64,000 nt of DNA from Megamerina dolium. Lineage: Eukaryota; Arthropoda; Insecta; Diptera; Megamerinidae. Position 1 is the stretch's first letter. Every line of letters starts with the position of its first letter. The stretch is taken from NCBI GenBank assembly GCA_963854835.1, contig OY978525.1, positions 1,011,501-1,075,500 of the forward strand, read 5' to 3'. This document shows positions 62,301 through 64,000 of the stretch, piece by piece. The notes below the pieces were generated by a model. It was not told the origin of the DNA. It ran no database searches and worked only from the letters and a program-made list of their open reading frames with translations. The position numbers and the translations under genes were made by a program.

Positions 62301-64000
62301 AGTTATTGCTATTATTCCAATATTTCTGAATTTGCATGTGCATACATATCGACTTACCCGGTGGTCGTTCAGTTACTGTCAATAAGCCAGTGCGTCTCGT
62401 GCGAATACCATTGCCACTGGCATTGCTAGCACCAGTCACATTTACTTGTTGTTGTGTAGCGGGTGTGATTAACATCTTTGGATGCTCGCCGCATGTGTCA
62501 ATCGTGTGCTGGGTTGCTGACAGTTCGTCTGCACAACCGACTGTGTGCCTTTTGACACCTCCACGCTTTTGCATATACCTGCGAAATATTTCAAATCAAT
62601 GAAAGTGCATAATACATGACATATTGCTTAGCGCTATCCACATATGGTCCACATACATACAATATTTGTATAACAAAGCAATAAGTTATGTTTTATTTAG
62701 TCTCGATTATAAAAATGCTTGTATGAACCACCAATATATGGTGGATCATATGGTACCACTAGAATATTCTGTATAATCTTAGCTTTAATAACCAACCAAT
62801 ACCTCTGAATTTCTTCACTGCCTTCTTCAGCTGTTTCTGCACTCATAGAAGTGGTTACAACTTGCTGCAATTGTACTTGTTCACTTAAGTTTGGTGTTAA
62901 GCCCATGCCCGATGGATCAGTCGTAATGGTTGCATTTGAATTCGGTTTCATATAGTAGATACCAACTTCCGGCTGCTGTGATGCAGGCTGTTGTTTCATA
63001 TTGCCCAACGATGGGGGATAGTATATATGCAGATTTGCACCACCGTCGGATGCACGTCTTCCAAAAGAGCCTATAGTCAAATATTAATGATACAATATAT
63101 GTAAGGAGAACGTATTTGTGTAAATAATTGCACTTACTAGCACCCATAACTATCGGTGGCTTCAATAGATGTTGATCCTTGGTGGTTAAATTATGTAGTG
63201 GCTGATTTTTGAGTGATGGCAAATTAATTGCCAGATGTGGTGACACAACATTTGTACCCTCTGGTGGACATTTAAAATGAATTGGCTGCGCACTAGGATT
63301 GGCCAAGGCTTGTTCGTGTTCAACATCGGCTGGTCCAACAGTATGACGTCGTGCATTACCGCCATTTGTACCAGAAACGCATAAATAATTTTGATTATTA
63401 GTTGGTTGCTGTAATTGAGGGGGAAACCATACATATATACATAATACAAAAATATTACATTCAATGTGTACATTACATACCTCATTTGATTTCGCCTCCA
63501 TTTCTAAATCTTCATACTTTTCCAAATCAACAGAAATGTTTGCCCATTGAAAATTTAAAGATGGAGTTGTGGAACTGATTAAAGGGCTCATGCGATCGAC
63601 GAATTCTTGATCTGAACGTTCAACAACGCCAGTTGTGATGCTCATTTTTCGTGATCTTTAAGCAGAGAATTTACAATTTTATTGGTGATCGAAAAAGCAA
63701 TAATCTTCAACTTACCGTGGATATACTAAATTTGGATTTTGTTGCTGAACCTTTTGACGTCTGTATGATAATTTGTCATACAATAAACTGTATATAGCAT
63801 AAATGTTATCAAAGCGGGCTTCGTGCACTGATTGAGCAATCATATCGACAGTTAAGCCAGGTAGTTGCAGCATGTGTGTTATTATTTCCGAATCGAGACT
63901 GTGATTTGATTCCAGGAAAGTGTTGCTGCTTTCGCTAGCTCTCACTAATCTAGGTATAAAATTGGAATGATTTGTATTCTGCTCCGACCACTCAAATTTT
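59315..64000 (-). CDS. Sik3: Salt-inducible kinase 3, C-terminal part (gene continues past window)
   Basis: Nine exons (minus): 63716 to beyond 64000, 63481-63655, 63138-63408, 62803-63070, 62358-62578, 61727-62011, 61382-61537, 60139-61319 and 59315-60079. Phases agree; 1201 residues are in the window. The kinase domain lies outside. The visible part starts at the UBA-like region (SLDSEIITHMLQLPGLTVD to AIYSLLYDKL). Four basophilic phosphorylation/14-3-3-type sites follow: ARRHTVG, GRRASDG, VKRHTVG and VRRASEG. EEIQRYMQKRGGVKRHTVG parallels the vertebrate SIK3 stretch EEIQRYLQNRSKRHT, which separates it from Sik2. Also seen are REVELRMNRDYFPPAL and long Ser/Pro/Gln-rich low-complexity sequence. 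SIK3, activated by LKB1 and inhibited by PKA, phosphorylates class IIa HDACs and CRTC and also acts in growth control. The acceptor at 62011 rather than 62004 is chosen because only it keeps the frame. Confidence 0.92.

Noticed and set aside
1..64000. CRISPR array, bacterial operon or rRNA genes
   Set aside because: No regularly spaced repeats, no ribosome-binding-site driven gene clusters and no rRNA-like sequence; all genes are spliced fly genes.

Overview
The window is nuclear DNA of a higher fly (Diptera, Schizophora). Introns are short with GT-AG borders. Proteins match Drosophila family members closely: Ctu1, AMPK beta (alicorn), RpS24, painless, a shavenoid-like protein and Sik3. I suspect a tephritid fruit fly because of the Drosophila-divergent but alignable proteins, the relaxed AT-rich intergenic DNA and a rosa-like (DD41D-type) mariner, but genus cannot be fixed from sequence alone. 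The Drosophila counterparts I recognise are, from memory, mostly on chromosome arm 2R, so the scaffold probably belongs to Muller element C.

Layout. 1-5.5 kb: no gene; a mosaic of small repeats (part of a dispersed repeat, an inverted-repeat element, a palindrome-rich insert, a hAT-type MITE, a SINE with a perfect 11-bp target duplication). 5.5-6.6 kb: Ctu1 (minus), two exons around a GC-AG intron. 8.2-9.4 kb: AMPK beta/alc (plus), with a pair of inverted DRE-like TATCGATA boxes upstream. 10-10.5 kb: transposase-like relic. 12 kb: RpS24 (minus). 13.2-14.8 kb: second copy of the start-of-window repeat and a broken RTE-like LINE. 16.1-18.6 kb: a UDP-glycosyltransferase (plus) with an eroded donor-sugar signature. 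19.1-22.1 kb: painless TRPA channel (minus), immediately followed by a mariner (22.2-23.3 kb). 23.3-34 kb: gene-poor, with LINE and SINE debris. 34-42.5 kb: a large single-pass membrane protein gene, probably shavenoid (minus, 10 coding exons, about 1766 aa). 42.5-51.1 kb: gene-poor. 51.2-54.6 kb: odorant receptor (plus). Its fourth intron is almost filled by an antisense Fanzor (eukaryotic TnpB/OMEGA nuclease) relic, and its third intron holds a second copy of the hAT-type MITE. 54.7-56.5 kb: ZAD-C2H2 zinc-finger gene (minus). 57 kb: Harbinger-type MITE. 59.3-64 kb: 3' part of Sik3 (minus), continuing past the window; the kinase domain is not included.

The genes are unrelated in function (tRNA thiolation, energy sensing, ribosome, detoxification, nociception, cuticular hair formation, olfaction, transcription, growth/metabolic kinase); there is no operon-like logic. 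The most unusual item is the Fanzor relic: one reading frame of about 275 codons with a TDG motif, RuvC-I-like, zinc-finger and RuvC-III-like motifs. Two probable catalytic positions are substituted and three internal stop codons are present.
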